From JAWLBM01 sp041687675 (lineage in GTDB: Bacteria > Pseudomonadota > Alphaproteobacteria > Rhizobiales > Pleomorphomonadaceae): DNA of 64,000 nt. Position numbers and translations under genes: made by a program. The notes beneath the pieces were generated by a model. That model was not told where the DNA came from. It did not search any database and saw only the letters and a program-made list of their open reading frames with translations. Location: contig JAWLBM010000002.1 in the NCBI GenBank assembly GCA_041687675.1, positions 124,001-188,000 on the forward strand. The letters are read 5' to 3'. Below, in pieces: positions 17,796-26,739 of this stretch (position 1 is its first letter; every line of letters begins with the position of its first letter).

Positions 17796-18551
17796 TCAGT
17801 CCTCGTCGCGGCCGGGGGAGGCCCAGTCGAGCAGGTCCGGCGCGTCCAGCGGCTCCTCGTCGGGCAGGAGGTCCTCGTCGGCGCGGGGCAGCGGGATCTT
17901 GAAGCCGGGCGGCACCGTGCCCTCCAGCAGGCCCGCTCCCCGCAGGTCCTCCAGCCCCGGCAGGTCGGCGATCCGCTCGAGGCCGAAATGGGCGAGGAAG
18001 GCGTCCGTGGTGCCGTAGGTGACCGGGCGCCCGGGCGAGCGGCGGCGGCCGCGCATGCGGATCCAGCCGGTCTCGAGCAGCACGTCCACCGTTCCCTTGG
18101 CGGTGGAGACGCCGCGGATCTCCTCGATCTCGGCCCGCGTCACCGGCTGGTGGTAGGCGATGATCGCCAGCGTCTCGAGCGCCGCCCGTGACAGCCGCTT
18201 CTGCTCCACCGCCTCCTGCCGCAGCAGGAAGCCGAGATCCTCGGCCGTGCGGAACATCCAGAGCCCGGCCACCTTGACGAGGTTCACCCCGCGCGGGCGG
18301 TAGAGCCGGACGAGGCCGGCGAGCGCGGCCGCAACGTCGGTGCCCTCGGGGAGCCGCGAGGCGATGTCCTCCTCCGACAGCGGGATCGCCGAGGCGAACA
18401 GCAGCGCCTCGGCGACGCGCATGGCCGCGACGTGCCGCTCGGCCGCCTCAGGGTCGTCCGGCGCGGGTTCCTCCGCAAGGCCGGGGATCTGCGGTTCCTC
18501 GTCCTCGGCCGCCATCGGCCCCCCTCGCCTGTCGCCGTCGCGCGCGCTCAT
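17796..18551 (-). CDS. scpB: Segregation and condensation protein B
   Basis: 251 residues from the ATG at 18551, which overlaps the scpA stop as ATGA. ScpB forms the SMC-ScpAB condensin with ScpA and compacts and separates chromosomes. Two winged-helix domains are visible: AALETLAIIAYHQPVTRAEIEEIRGV is the family hallmark, followed by LLETGWIRMRGRRRSPGRPVTYGTT. The acidic proline-rich C-tail (about 50 residues) is typical of alphaproteobacterial copies. Last gene of the argS-SPOR-nagZ-scpA-scpB run. Confidence 0.94.
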   Translation of the reverse strand: MSARDGDRRGGPMAAEDEEPQIPGLAEEPAPDDPEAAERHVAAMRVAEALLFASAIPLSEEDIASRLPEGTDVAAALAGLVRLYRPRGVNLVKVAGLWMFRTAEDLGFLLRQEAVEQKRLSRAALETLAIIAYHQPVTRAEIEEIRGVSTAKGTVDVLLETGWIRMRGRRRSPGRPVTYGTTDAFLAHFGLERIADLPGLEDLRGAGLLEGTVPPGFKIPLPRADEDLLPDEEPLDAPDLLDWASPGRDED

Positions 18552-19411
18552 GCGCCCTCCCCGCCGTCGAGGTCCAGTTCCGGCTCCGGCTCCACCGGCG
18601 CCGGCGCGGCCCGCACGTAGAGCGGGGCGAAGGCGCCGGACTGGCGGATCTCCATCCGGCCCTCGCGGACGAGTTCCAGCATCGCCGAGAAGGAGGAGGC
18701 CCGCACCGTCGCCCGCTGGTCGGGCCGGTCCATGTAGGGCAGCAGGAAGCTCTCGATCGGCGCCCACTCTGCCATGCCGCCGATCAGCCGCGTCAGGATC
18801 TCGCGAGCGTCGGACAGCGACCAGACCGTGCGGCGCCGCACGTGGACGGTGGACACCATCTGCCGCTGGCGCTGGGCGGCATAGGCGGAGATCAGGTCGT
18901 ACAGCGAGGCGTCCCACTCGGCGAGCCGGGCGATCGCCACCGGCTCGGGGGCGCCGCGGGGGAACACGTCGCGGCCGAGGCGCGGACGGGCGACCAGCCG
19001 GGCGGCGGCCTCGCGCATCGCCTCCAGCCGCTGCAGGCGGAAGGCCAGCAGCCCGGCGAGTTCCTCCGCCGTCGGCTCCTCGCCGCCCGTCTCGGGTTCC
19101 GGCAGCAGCAGGCGGGACTTGAGGTAGGCGAGCCAGGCCGCCATCACCAGGTAGTCCGCGGCGAGCTCCAGCCTGAGGCGCCTCAGTTCCTCGACGAAGG
19201 CGAGATACTGGTCGGCGAGCGCCAGGATCGAGATCCTGGAAAGGTCCACCTTCTGGCTGCGGGCGAGCGTCAGCAGCAGGTCCAGCGGCCCCTCGAACCC
19301 CTCGACGTCGACGATCAGCGCGCGCTCGCCGACCGCCCGCGGCGGCTCGTCCCAGCCGGCGCCGGCGTCCTCGGCAGTCGCTCGTCCGGTGGCGTCCGGG
19401 GGTGTCGTCAA
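18548..19411 (-). CDS. scpA: Segregation and condensation protein A
   Basis: 287 residues, kleisin subunit of the SMC condensin. The start appears to be TTG at 19411; no ATG or GTG occurs before the conserved VDVEGFEGPLDLLLTLARSQKVDLSRISI block (residues about 35-63). DYLVMAAWLAYLKSRLLLP and the C-terminal winged helix (FSAMLELVREGRMEIRQ, residues about 245-262) are also typical. The start is 18 bp after the nagZ stop and the end overlaps scpB by 4 bp. Confidence 0.94.
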   Translation of the reverse strand: MTTPPDATGRATAEDAGAGWDEPPRAVGERALIVDVEGFEGPLDLLLTLARSQKVDLSRISILALADQYLAFVEELRRLRLELAADYLVMAAWLAYLKSRLLLPEPETGGEEPTAEELAGLLAFRLQRLEAMREAAARLVARPRLGRDVFPRGAPEPVAIARLAEWDASLYDLISAYAAQRQRQMVSTVHVRRRTVWSLSDAREILTRLIGGMAEWAPIESFLLPYMDRPDQRATVRASSFSAMLELVREGRMEIRQSGAFAPLYVRAAPAPVEPEPELDLDGGEGA

Positions 19412-19429
19412 GGGATCTCTTCGGTTGCG

Positions 19430-20449
19430 TCAGATGCCGGCGGCCGTGTCGCAGGTGGCGAGCGCCGCCTCGAGGCGCTCCACCAACGGCCCGGGGTCGA
19501 GCCTAGCGCCCTCGCCGATCAGGCTCAATGCCGCCTCGGCCCGGGCAAGCGCGGCGCCGCCGAGCACCGGGGCGGCGGCGGCCACCTCCTCCATCTCGGC
19601 CATCACGCCGTTGCAGTGGAGGGCGATGTCGCAGCCCGCCGCCAGCGCCCGGGCGGCCCGCTCGCCGACCGGCCCGGTCAGCGCGTTCATCGAGACATCG
19701 TCGGAGAAGAGGAGCCCGCTAAAGCCGATCATCCCGCGGATGACCTCGCCGATCACCGTCCCGGACTGCGTCGCCGGCCAGTCCGGGTCGATCGAGGTGT
19801 AGACCACATGCGCCGTCATCGCGGCGGGCGCGTCGGACAGCGCCAGGAAGGGGGCGAAGTCGAGCGCGGCGAGGTCGTCGAAGGCGGCGGTCACCACCGG
19901 AAGCTGGAGATGGCTGTCGACGGTGGCGCGGCCGTGGCCGGGGATGTGCTTGATCACCGGCAGCACGCCGCCGGCGAGCATCCCCTCCATCGCCGCCCGG
20001 CCCATCCGCGTGACGAGGGCCGGGTCGCCGCCATAGGCGCGGTCGCCGACAACCTCGCTCTGGCCCGGCAGGCCGAGGTCGAGGCAGGGCATGCAGTCGA
20101 CGGTAATGCCGGCCGCGCGGAGTTCGGCCGCCATCGCCCGGGCGACGTCGCGGACGAGGTCGCCGTCGCCGCTCGCCTCGGCCGCGCGGGCGAGCCGGGC
20201 CGCCGAGGGCCAGCGGCGCCAGGCCGGGGCGGTCAGCCTTTGCACGCGCCCGCCCTCCTGGTCGACCAGCACGGGCGCGTCGCGGCCGACCGCCTCCCGG
20301 AAGTCGTCGGCGAGCCGGCGCACTTGCTCGGGGCTCTCCACGTTGCGGCGGAAGAGGATCAGGCCGAAGGGATCGCTTTCGGCGAGGAAGCGGCGCTCGC
20401 CGTCGGTGAGGGCGTGGCCGGCGCATCCGGTGACGAAGGCGCGGGGCAT
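19430..20449 (-). CDS. nagZ: Beta-N-acetylhexosaminidase NagZ
   Basis: 339 residues, GH3 family. It removes N-acetylglucosamine from anhydromuropeptides in cytosolic peptidoglycan recycling and so influences beta-lactamase induction. The catalytic loop KHIPGHG (residues 167-173) carries the acid/base histidine, the nucleophile aspartate lies in FSDDVSMNAL (about 249-251), and DQEGGRVQRL (63-72) is the substrate loop. It follows the SPOR gene at 79 bp. Confidence 0.96.
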   Translation of the reverse strand: MPRAFVTGCAGHALTDGERRFLAESDPFGLILFRRNVESPEQVRRLADDFREAVGRDAPVLVDQEGGRVQRLTAPAWRRWPSAARLARAAEASGDGDLVRDVARAMAAELRAAGITVDCMPCLDLGLPGQSEVVGDRAYGGDPALVTRMGRAAMEGMLAGGVLPVIKHIPGHGRATVDSHLQLPVVTAAFDDLAALDFAPFLALSDAPAAMTAHVVYTSIDPDWPATQSGTVIGEVIRGMIGFSGLLFSDDVSMNALTGPVGERAARALAAGCDIALHCNGVMAEMEEVAAAAPVLGGAALARAEAALSLIGEGARLDPGPLVERLEAALATCDTAAGI

Positions 20450-20528
20450 GATGCGGGATCCTCTCCTCCAGACGCCGCGGCGAGCGCGCGGCGCCCCGTG
20501 CGGGCGCCACGCTATCCGATTCGCCCGG

Positions 20529-22100
20529 TCAGCGGCTGGCGAGCAGGCAGTCGGAGCCCTGTCCCCTCAGGCTCTCGCAGAGGCTCGCGGCCTCGGCCCG
20601 GGTCGGCTGGCCGACGCGGACCCGGTAGTAGACGCCGCGGTCGCCGAGGTCTGCGCGCTGCACATCCGGCTGGAGCCCGCCGAGGATGTTCGGATGCTTC
20701 GCCTGCAGGGCCCGGAAGGTCTGCAGCGCCGCCTCCTCGCTCCGCTGCGAGGCGAGCTGAACATAGGCGGCGGCGGGCGCGGAGGCGGTCGTCACTGGGT
20801 CGGCGGCGGGCGGCGGAGCCGCCGGCGCCGGCTGGGCGGGAGCCTGTGGCACCGCGGCGATCTGTAGATCTAGCGGGCCGTCCGCAGGCGCTCCGGCTTC
20901 CGGCTGGGCCGGGGCCTGCGCCGCGGCGACCGGAGGGGTCGCGGGGCGGGCGGGCGGCGGCGGAGGCGGAGCCTGGACAACCGGCGGCTCCGGCGCGGTC
21001 TCGGCGGCGGCAGGAGCCACCTCGGGCGCGGCAGGGGCCGCGGCGACATCGACCGGCGGCAGCGGCTGCAGCGACTCGACGGGCGGGCCCGGCAGGTCCG
21101 GGAGTTCGGCGACAGCGGTCGGCGGCGGCGCGGGCTCCGGCGCCTGCACCTGCTCGGCGGGCTGCAGCGGCGGCAGGCCGGCGGCCGACTGCCCCTCGGC
21201 GGCGGCGATCGCCTCGGCGATCGGCGACGGCTCGGTGGCGAGCACCGGATCGGTGACAGACGGCATCGGCCGCTGCGGCGCATCGGGCGACTCGATGATC
21301 GAGCCGTCGGGGCGCACCAGCACCGTGCGCACGCGGCGCGGCCCGGCGTCGGCCGGCTCCTCGGGGCCGAGGTCGATCTGCTGGCCGTCCGGCAGGATCA
21401 CGCGGCTGACCTGGGGCGTCACCTCCGGCAGGTCTGGAACCGCCTCGCCGCGGGCGACGAGGCGCTCCTCGGACTTCGGCGCGTCGGTGGACATCGACTG
21501 GAACAGCGCCGCGCCCTCGACCGGCTCGTCGATGGTGTCCCCGGCGGTCGGCACGATCTTGAAGGGATCCGTCGGGGCCGCGACCAGCACCGGCTCGCCG
21601 GAGCCGCCGACCTGGCCGCCCAGCATCAGGTAGCCGACGCCGCCGGCCGCGACCGCCGCCGCCACGGCGACGCCGGCGAACATGCGGCCGAGCCCCTTCC
21701 GCTCGGGCGCGGCGGCCTCCTCGGCGGCCGGATGCGGCGGCAGCACGCCGTGCTCGGCGCCCTCGGGCGCGAATTCGTCGTGGAGCGACAGTTCCTCGGC
21801 GAGCCGATCCAGCGCCGCGTCGTCCCACTGGTCGTAGCCGGCCGGCTCCTCGCTCTGCACCCGGCCGGTGAGGACGTCCACCGGATCCATCGGATCGGCG
21901 TAGGGCGAGCGCTGGTAGTAGACGGTCTCGAGTTCGGCTGCGAGCGCGTCGGCGATGTCCTCGACGCTCTGCCCCTCGGGGCTGCCGTCCCGCCAGTCGG
22001 CTCCCGCGCCGAGCGGCACCGCCTCCTCGGGCCACGACCCGACCGCCGCCTCACGGCTGCCCGGTGCGTGCGGATCCTTGGCTCGACGGCTGCTGAACAT
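20529..22100 (-). CDS. SPOR-domain membrane protein
   Basis: 523 residues. An acidic cytoplasmic N-terminus of about 135 residues is followed by one transmembrane helix (about 140-161), a long proline/alanine-rich periplasmic linker, and a C-terminal SPOR domain (about 445-520, YVQLASQRSEEAALQTFRAL through YYRVRVGQP). SPOR domains bind denuded peptidoglycan glycans at division sites, so a role in division or wall remodelling is likely. It lies between argS and nagZ, the conserved alphaproteobacterial arrangement. The linker is low complexity and its exact sequence carries little information. Confidence 0.9.
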   Translation of the reverse strand: MFSSRRAKDPHAPGSREAAVGSWPEEAVPLGAGADWRDGSPEGQSVEDIADALAAELETVYYQRSPYADPMDPVDVLTGRVQSEEPAGYDQWDDAALDRLAEELSLHDEFAPEGAEHGVLPPHPAAEEAAAPERKGLGRMFAGVAVAAAVAAGGVGYLMLGGQVGGSGEPVLVAAPTDPFKIVPTAGDTIDEPVEGAALFQSMSTDAPKSEERLVARGEAVPDLPEVTPQVSRVILPDGQQIDLGPEEPADAGPRRVRTVLVRPDGSIIESPDAPQRPMPSVTDPVLATEPSPIAEAIAAAEGQSAAGLPPLQPAEQVQAPEPAPPPTAVAELPDLPGPPVESLQPLPPVDVAAAPAAPEVAPAAAETAPEPPVVQAPPPPPPARPATPPVAAAQAPAQPEAGAPADGPLDLQIAAVPQAPAQPAPAAPPPAADPVTTASAPAAAYVQLASQRSEEAALQTFRALQAKHPNILGGLQPDVQRADLGDRGVYYRVRVGQPTRAEAASLCESLRGQGSDCLLASR

Positions 22101-22181
22101 CTCTCACGACTTCCCTGGCAAGAGGACTCCACCGGCGGCGACCGGTCGCGAACGCGGGAACCGACCGCCGGCGCGGGTGCG

Positions 22182-23930
22182 TCAACGCATCTCCTGCGGG
22201 GCGTCGACGCCGAGTATAGCCAGGCCCGATGCCAGCACAATCGATACCGCCTCGACGAGCGCCAGCCGAGCCTTGGACGACTCTGGTTCTTCAGGGTTAA
22301 TAAATCGTAATTGTGGATTTTCCTTGCCCCGGTTCCAGTGCGCATGGAAATCGCTGGCGAGGTCGTGCAGGTAGAACGCGATCCGATGCGGCTCGTGACT
22401 TTCGGCCGCGCCTTCGACCACCCGCGGGAACTCGGCGATTCGCCGCATCAGCGCTTGCTCCCCCTCGTCCTCGAGGGTCTCCAGCCGGATCCCGGGGATG
22501 TGCCCGTCCCACAGCCCCGGCGCCTGCTCCTCCGCCTGGCGGAACACAGACCGGCAGCGCGCATGGGCGTACTGCACGTAGAACACCGGGTTGTCCTTCG
22601 ACTGCTCCTTCACCTTGACGAAGTCGAAGTCGAGCGGGGCGTCGTTCTTGCGCATCAGCATCATGAAGCGCACCCCGTCGCGGCCGACCTCCTCGACCAC
22701 CTCGCGCAACGTGACGAACTCGCCGGAGCGCTTGGACATCTTCACCGGCTCGCCGCCGCGGGTGAGCCGCACCAGCTGGCAGAGCCGGACGACGACCTTC
22801 GCCCGCTCGTCCAGCGCCTTGCCCACCGCCTCGAGCCGCTTGACGTAGCCGCCATGGTCGGCGCCGAGGATGAAGATCAGCTCGGAGAAGCCGCGCATCA
22901 GCTTGTCGCGCATGTAGGCGACGTCGGCGGCGAAGTAGGTGTAGCTGCCGTCGGACTTCGACAGCGGCCGGTCCATGTCGTCGCCGTAGGCGGAGGCGCG
23001 GAACAGCACCTGCTCGCGGTCCTCCCAGTCGTCCGGCAGCTGTCCCTTGGGCGGCGGCAGCCGACCCTCGTAGACGAGGTCGCGGGCGCGGAAGTCGGCG
23101 AGCATCCGGTCGATCTCGGAGGATCCGTCCGGTCCCTTCTCGTGCAGCGACCGCTCGGAGAAGAACGCCTCGTGGGTGACGCCGAGGAGGGCGAGGTCGG
23201 CGCGGATCATCTCCATCATCCTGTCGATGACCACGGGCTTCACCAGCGCCAGCGCCTCGCCCTCGCCCAGCGCGAGGAGCCGGTCGCCGTGCCCGGCCTT
23301 CAGCGCCTCGCCGACCGGGACCAGGTAGTCGCCGGGGTAGAGCCCCTCGGGGATGGAGATCGCCTCGCCCAGCGCCTCGCGGTAGCGCAACAGCGCCGAG
23401 CGGGCGAGCACGTCCACCTGGCCGCCGGCGTCGTTGATGTAGTACTCGCGGGTCACGGCGAAGCCGGCGAACTCCAGCAGGCTCGCCAGCGCGTCACCGA
23501 CCACGGCGCCGCGCACATGGCCGACGTGCATCGGCCCGGTCGGGTTGGCCGAGACGAACTCCACGTTGACCTTGCGGCCGCTGCCCATCGCCGACCGGCC
23601 GTAGGTCGAGGGCTGGACGAGCACGTCGCGCAGGAGGTCGGTCCAGACCGCCGGCCTGAGGCGCAGGTTGATGAACCCCGGCCCGGCGACGCTCGCCTCG
23701 GCGACGTCGCCGTGGTCGGAGAGCGCCCGGACGATCCGCTCGGCGAGTTCGCGCGGCTTGATGCCGAGCGGCTTGGCCAGCACCATCGCCGCGTTGGTGG
23801 CGACGTCGCCGTGCGAGGCATCCCGCGGCGGCTCCACGCCGATCCGGTCGAGGTCGGCCTCGGACACGCCGAGCTGGAGCGAGCGGACGGCCGCCCGGAC
23901 CCGTTCGCCGTAGACCTGGAAGAGGTTCAT
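22182..23930 (-). CDS. argS: Arginyl-tRNA synthetase
   Basis: 582 residues, class Ia. It charges tRNA-Arg. The N-terminal Add-1 domain (residues 1-85) recognises the tRNA D-loop. The HIGH-type motif is HVGH (135-138), and KMSKRSGEFVTL supplies a canonical KMSKS-type loop. The C-terminal anticodon-binding domain ends with SSKARLALVEAVSIVLASGLAILGVDAPQEM. About 13 codons near 22290-22330 (protein ENPQLRFINPEEPE) are strikingly A/T-ending compared with the rest of the gene. Confidence 0.97.
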   Translation of the reverse strand: MNLFQVYGERVRAAVRSLQLGVSEADLDRIGVEPPRDASHGDVATNAAMVLAKPLGIKPRELAERIVRALSDHGDVAEASVAGPGFINLRLRPAVWTDLLRDVLVQPSTYGRSAMGSGRKVNVEFVSANPTGPMHVGHVRGAVVGDALASLLEFAGFAVTREYYINDAGGQVDVLARSALLRYREALGEAISIPEGLYPGDYLVPVGEALKAGHGDRLLALGEGEALALVKPVVIDRMMEMIRADLALLGVTHEAFFSERSLHEKGPDGSSEIDRMLADFRARDLVYEGRLPPPKGQLPDDWEDREQVLFRASAYGDDMDRPLSKSDGSYTYFAADVAYMRDKLMRGFSELIFILGADHGGYVKRLEAVGKALDERAKVVVRLCQLVRLTRGGEPVKMSKRSGEFVTLREVVEEVGRDGVRFMMLMRKNDAPLDFDFVKVKEQSKDNPVFYVQYAHARCRSVFRQAEEQAPGLWDGHIPGIRLETLEDEGEQALMRRIAEFPRVVEGAAESHEPHRIAFYLHDLASDFHAHWNRGKENPQLRFINPEEPESSKARLALVEAVSIVLASGLAILGVDAPQEMR

Positions 23931-24014
23931 GATCGATCGATCCCTGGCGGCGCGGCCGGGCGGCGGGTCCGCCCCGGCGGGCGCCGAACGGCTGCATCTC
24001 GTGTGGCGGGTCGC

Positions 24015-25226
24015 CTATCGCAATTGCGGGGTGTCGTCAAACAGGCGCCGGTGCTCCTGGATCGCGAAGCGGTCGGTCATTCCGGCGATGTAGTCCCCGA
24101 TCCGGCGCGGCAGGCCCTCGTCCACCGTTCCCATCGGCTCGCGCCATTCGTCGGGCAGCGCGTCCGGTCGGGAGAGATAATGCGCGTAGAGCTCGCGGAC
24201 GATGCGGTCCGCTCCCTTGCGGACGCGGACCACGTCCGGATGCCGGTAGAGGTTGGGGAAGAGATAGTCCTTCACCGCCCGGTCCACCGCGCCCATCCGC
24301 CCGGAGAAGGTGACGATCGTGCGCCCGGCGGCGCGGACGTCGTCGGCGGAGCGCGGCGCGAGGTCGACGAGGTTGGCCGTCGCGGTCTCGATCACGTCCT
24401 CGACCATGGCGGTGATCAGCCGGCGGGTGAGCTCGTTGATCACCCGCCCGCGCTCGAGCCCGGGCCAGCGCCGGTCGATGGTCTCGAGGAACTCGCCGAC
24501 CAGCGGCAGGCCGCGCAGGCCCTCGAGGTCGATCATCCCGGCGCGCAGGCCGTCGTCGATGTCATGGGCGTCGTAGGCGATGTCGTCGGCGATCGCCGCG
24601 CACTGGGCCTCCGCCGAGGCATGGGTGGAGATCTCCAGCTCGCGCCAGTGCGGATAGGCGGTGAGTGCGTGCGGCAGGCCCTTGCCGGCGCCGGCGCCGA
24701 CGGGCGCGCCGTCCGGCCCGGCCAGCGGCCCGTTGTGCTTGACCAGGCCCTCCAGGGTCTCCCAGGAGAGGTTCAGCCCGTCGAACTCGGCGTAGCGCCG
24801 CTCCAGAAAGGTGACGATCCTGAGCGACTGGGCGTTGTGGTCGAAGCCGCCGACGTCGGCGAGGCAGGCGTCGAGGGTGTCCTCCCCCGTGTGGCCGAAG
24901 GGCGTGTGGCCGAGGTCATGCGCCAGCGCCAGCGCCTCGGCGAGGTCCTCGTCGAGTCTCAGGGCGCGGGCGAGCGCGCGGGCGATCTGCGCCACCTCGA
25001 TGGTGTGGGTGAGGCGGGTGCGGAAGTGGTCGCCCTCGTGGTAGACGAACACCTGCGTCTTGTGCTTCAGCCGGCGGAAGGCGGAGGAGTGGATGATCCG
25101 GTCGCGGTCCCGCTGGTAGGGCGTGCGCGTGGGGCTGGCGGGCTCGGGCTTCACCCGCCCGCGCGAGCGGCCCGGGTCCACCGCATAGGGGGCGAGCGGC
25201 CCGTGGCCGAAGCCGAGTGTCGTCAC
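24015..25226 (-). CDS. dgt: Deoxyguanosinetriphosphate triphosphohydrolase-like protein
   Basis: 403 residues from a GTG start preceded by GGGAGAG. An HD-superfamily dNTPase that splits dNTPs to deoxynucleosides and triphosphate. The HD residues are visible: H in FRTRLTHTIEVAQIARALAR and HD in ALAHDLGHTPFGHTGEDTLD, with a further aspartate in AIADDIAYDAHDIDDG. The RRLKHKTQVF start is typical of the group 2 dGTPase-like family common in alphaproteobacteria. Upstream of argS on the same strand and divergent from erpA. Confidence 0.94.
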   Translation of the reverse strand: MTTLGFGHGPLAPYAVDPGRSRGRVKPEPASPTRTPYQRDRDRIIHSSAFRRLKHKTQVFVYHEGDHFRTRLTHTIEVAQIARALARALRLDEDLAEALALAHDLGHTPFGHTGEDTLDACLADVGGFDHNAQSLRIVTFLERRYAEFDGLNLSWETLEGLVKHNGPLAGPDGAPVGAGAGKGLPHALTAYPHWRELEISTHASAEAQCAAIADDIAYDAHDIDDGLRAGMIDLEGLRGLPLVGEFLETIDRRWPGLERGRVINELTRRLITAMVEDVIETATANLVDLAPRSADDVRAAGRTIVTFSGRMGAVDRAVKDYLFPNLYRHPDVVRVRKGADRIVRELYAHYLSRPDALPDEWREPMGTVDEGLPRRIGDYIAGMTDRFAIQEHRRLFDDTPQLR

Positions 25227-25399
25227 GAGACTCTCCCGTCGGGATCCGCCGCGCCGGAATCCCGTCTGCGCCCGGGCGGCCGATTGACCTCGCCCTCGGC
25301 GATACTTACCTATTGTGGGAGCGCGAACACAAGTTCCGAGCCGGCCGCGGCCGGCCGAGCGGGGCCGCCGCGACGGCGAGGCCCCGGGAAGCGAGAGCC

Positions 25400-25741
25400 A
25401 TGAGCACCGACGCCATCGACACCGTGACCGTCACCGAACGGGCCGCCCGCCGCATCGCCGGCATCGTCGCGCGCCAGTCCGACGCCCGAGCGCTCCGCGT
25501 CTCCGTCGAGGGCGGCGGCTGCTCCGGCTTCTCCTACAGGTTCGATCTCGCGGCCGGCCCCGAGGCGGACGACGTCGTGATCGAGCGCGAGGGCGCCACC
25601 GTGGTGATCGACCAGACCTCGCTCCCCTTCATCGCCGGCTCGGAGATCGACTTCGTCGACGACCTGATGGGCCAGTCCTTCCAGGTCCGCAATCCGAACG
25701 CCACGGCAAGCTGCGGCTGCGGCACCAGCTTCTCCATCTGA
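25400..25741 (+). CDS. erpA: A-type iron-sulfur carrier protein ErpA/IscA family
   Basis: 113 residues from the ATG at 25400. A-type carriers pass [4Fe-4S] or [2Fe-2S] clusters to apo-enzymes. The three ligand cysteines are present: one in GGGCSGFSYRF (about residue 46) and two in the C-terminal CGCGTSF. FVDDLMGQSFQVRNPNA is the usual signature. ErpA is favoured over SufA because dgt-erpA-xthA is a common alphaproteobacterial order, but the subfamily is not certain. Confidence 0.92.
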   Translation: MSTDAIDTVTVTERAARRIAGIVARQSDARALRVSVEGGGCSGFSYRFDLAAGPEADDVVIEREGATVVIDQTSLPFIAGSEIDFVDDLMGQSFQVRNPNATASCGCGTSFSI

Positions 25742-25832
25742 CCCTCGGTTTCCCACCGGAACCGCCACCCCCGCCCTTCCCTCGCGCGATCCGCCCCGCC
25801 ATCATGCGGCCCGCCTCGAACGGGAGCCCTGC

Positions 25833-26621
25833 ATGCGGATCGCCACCTGGAACATCAACGGCATCAAGGCGCGGATCGAGACCGCGCTCGCCTGGCTGGA
25901 GGCCGCGCGGCCGGAGATCGTCTGCCTTCAGGAGATCAAGTCGGTCGACGAGGCCTTCCCGAGGGAGCCATTCGAGCGGCTGGGCTACTCGGTCGCGACG
26001 CACGGGCAGAAGGGGTTCAACGGGGTCGCCATCCTCTCCCGCCTGCCGCTGGAGGACGTCCGCCGCGGCCTGCCGGGCGACGACGGCGACGCCCAGGCCC
26101 GCTACATCGAGGCCGTCGTCCCGGTGGCGGCCGGCGTCGTGCGCGTCGCGTCCATCTACCTGCCCAACGGCAACCCGATCGGCACGGAGAAGTTCGACTA
26201 CAAGCTCGGCTGGATGCGCCGGCTGGAGGCGCACGCGCGCGACCTCCTCACCCTCGAGGAGCCGCTGGTGCTCGCCGGCGACTACAACGTCATCCCCGAG
26301 GAGGAGGACTGCAGGAACCCGGCGGACTGGGTGAACGACGCGCTGTTCCAGCCGGAGAGCCGCCGGGCCTTTCGCGCGCTGAAGGCGATCGGCCTCACCG
26401 ATGCGCTGCGCGCCGTCGACCGGGCGCCGGGACGATATACCTTCTGGGACTACCAGGCCGGCGCCTTCCAGCGGAACAACGGCATCCGCATCGACCACCT
26501 GCTGTTGTCGCCGCAGGCGGCGGACCGGCTCCGGTCGGTGGAGATCGTGGCGGAGGTGCGCGGCTGGGAGAAGCCGTCCGACCATGTGCCGGTGGTGGCG
26601 ACCCTCGACCTCGAGGCCTGA
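25833..26621 (+). CDS. xthA: Exodeoxyribonuclease III
   Basis: 262 residues, EEP nuclease fold. An apurinic/apyrimidinic endonuclease and 3'-5' exonuclease in base-excision repair. The catalytic set is visible: Asn in TWNINGIKAR, Glu in CLQEIKS, Tyr in IYLPNG, Asp-Asn in LAGDYNVIP, and the C-terminal SDHVPVVATL His. It lies 91 bp after erpA on the same strand. Three hairpin repeats separate it from the convergent exoR-like gene. Confidence 0.95.
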   Translation: MRIATWNINGIKARIETALAWLEAARPEIVCLQEIKSVDEAFPREPFERLGYSVATHGQKGFNGVAILSRLPLEDVRRGLPGDDGDAQARYIEAVVPVAAGVVRVASIYLPNGNPIGTEKFDYKLGWMRRLEAHARDLLTLEEPLVLAGDYNVIPEEEDCRNPADWVNDALFQPESRRAFRALKAIGLTDALRAVDRAPGRYTFWDYQAGAFQRNNGIRIDHLLLSPQAADRLRSVEIVAEVRGWEKPSDHVPVVATLDLEA

Positions 26622-26629
26622 CCCGCGCG

Positions 26630-26739
26630 GGCCGGTGGCGGCACGGCTGCGCCGCGTCAGTTCGAGGAGTTGGCGGCGCCACCGCGCCGCTGGTCAACTC
26701 AAGGGGTTGGCGGCGCGCTTGCGCCGCCGGTCAGTTGGA
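26630..26739. repeat. Three tandem 37-bp hairpin units between xthA and the exoR-like gene
   Basis: Units lie at about 26630-26665, 26666-26702 and 26703-26739. Each has a GGCGGC...GCCGC hairpin followed by GTCA and a Y/R-rich TTSRA spacer. The third unit contains the stop codon of the minus-strand exoR-like gene (26731-26733), so the array looks like repeated duplication of the gene's 3' terminus and terminator hairpin. The stem GGCGGCGC/GCGCCGCC in the third unit is the strongest. Confidence 0.7.
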
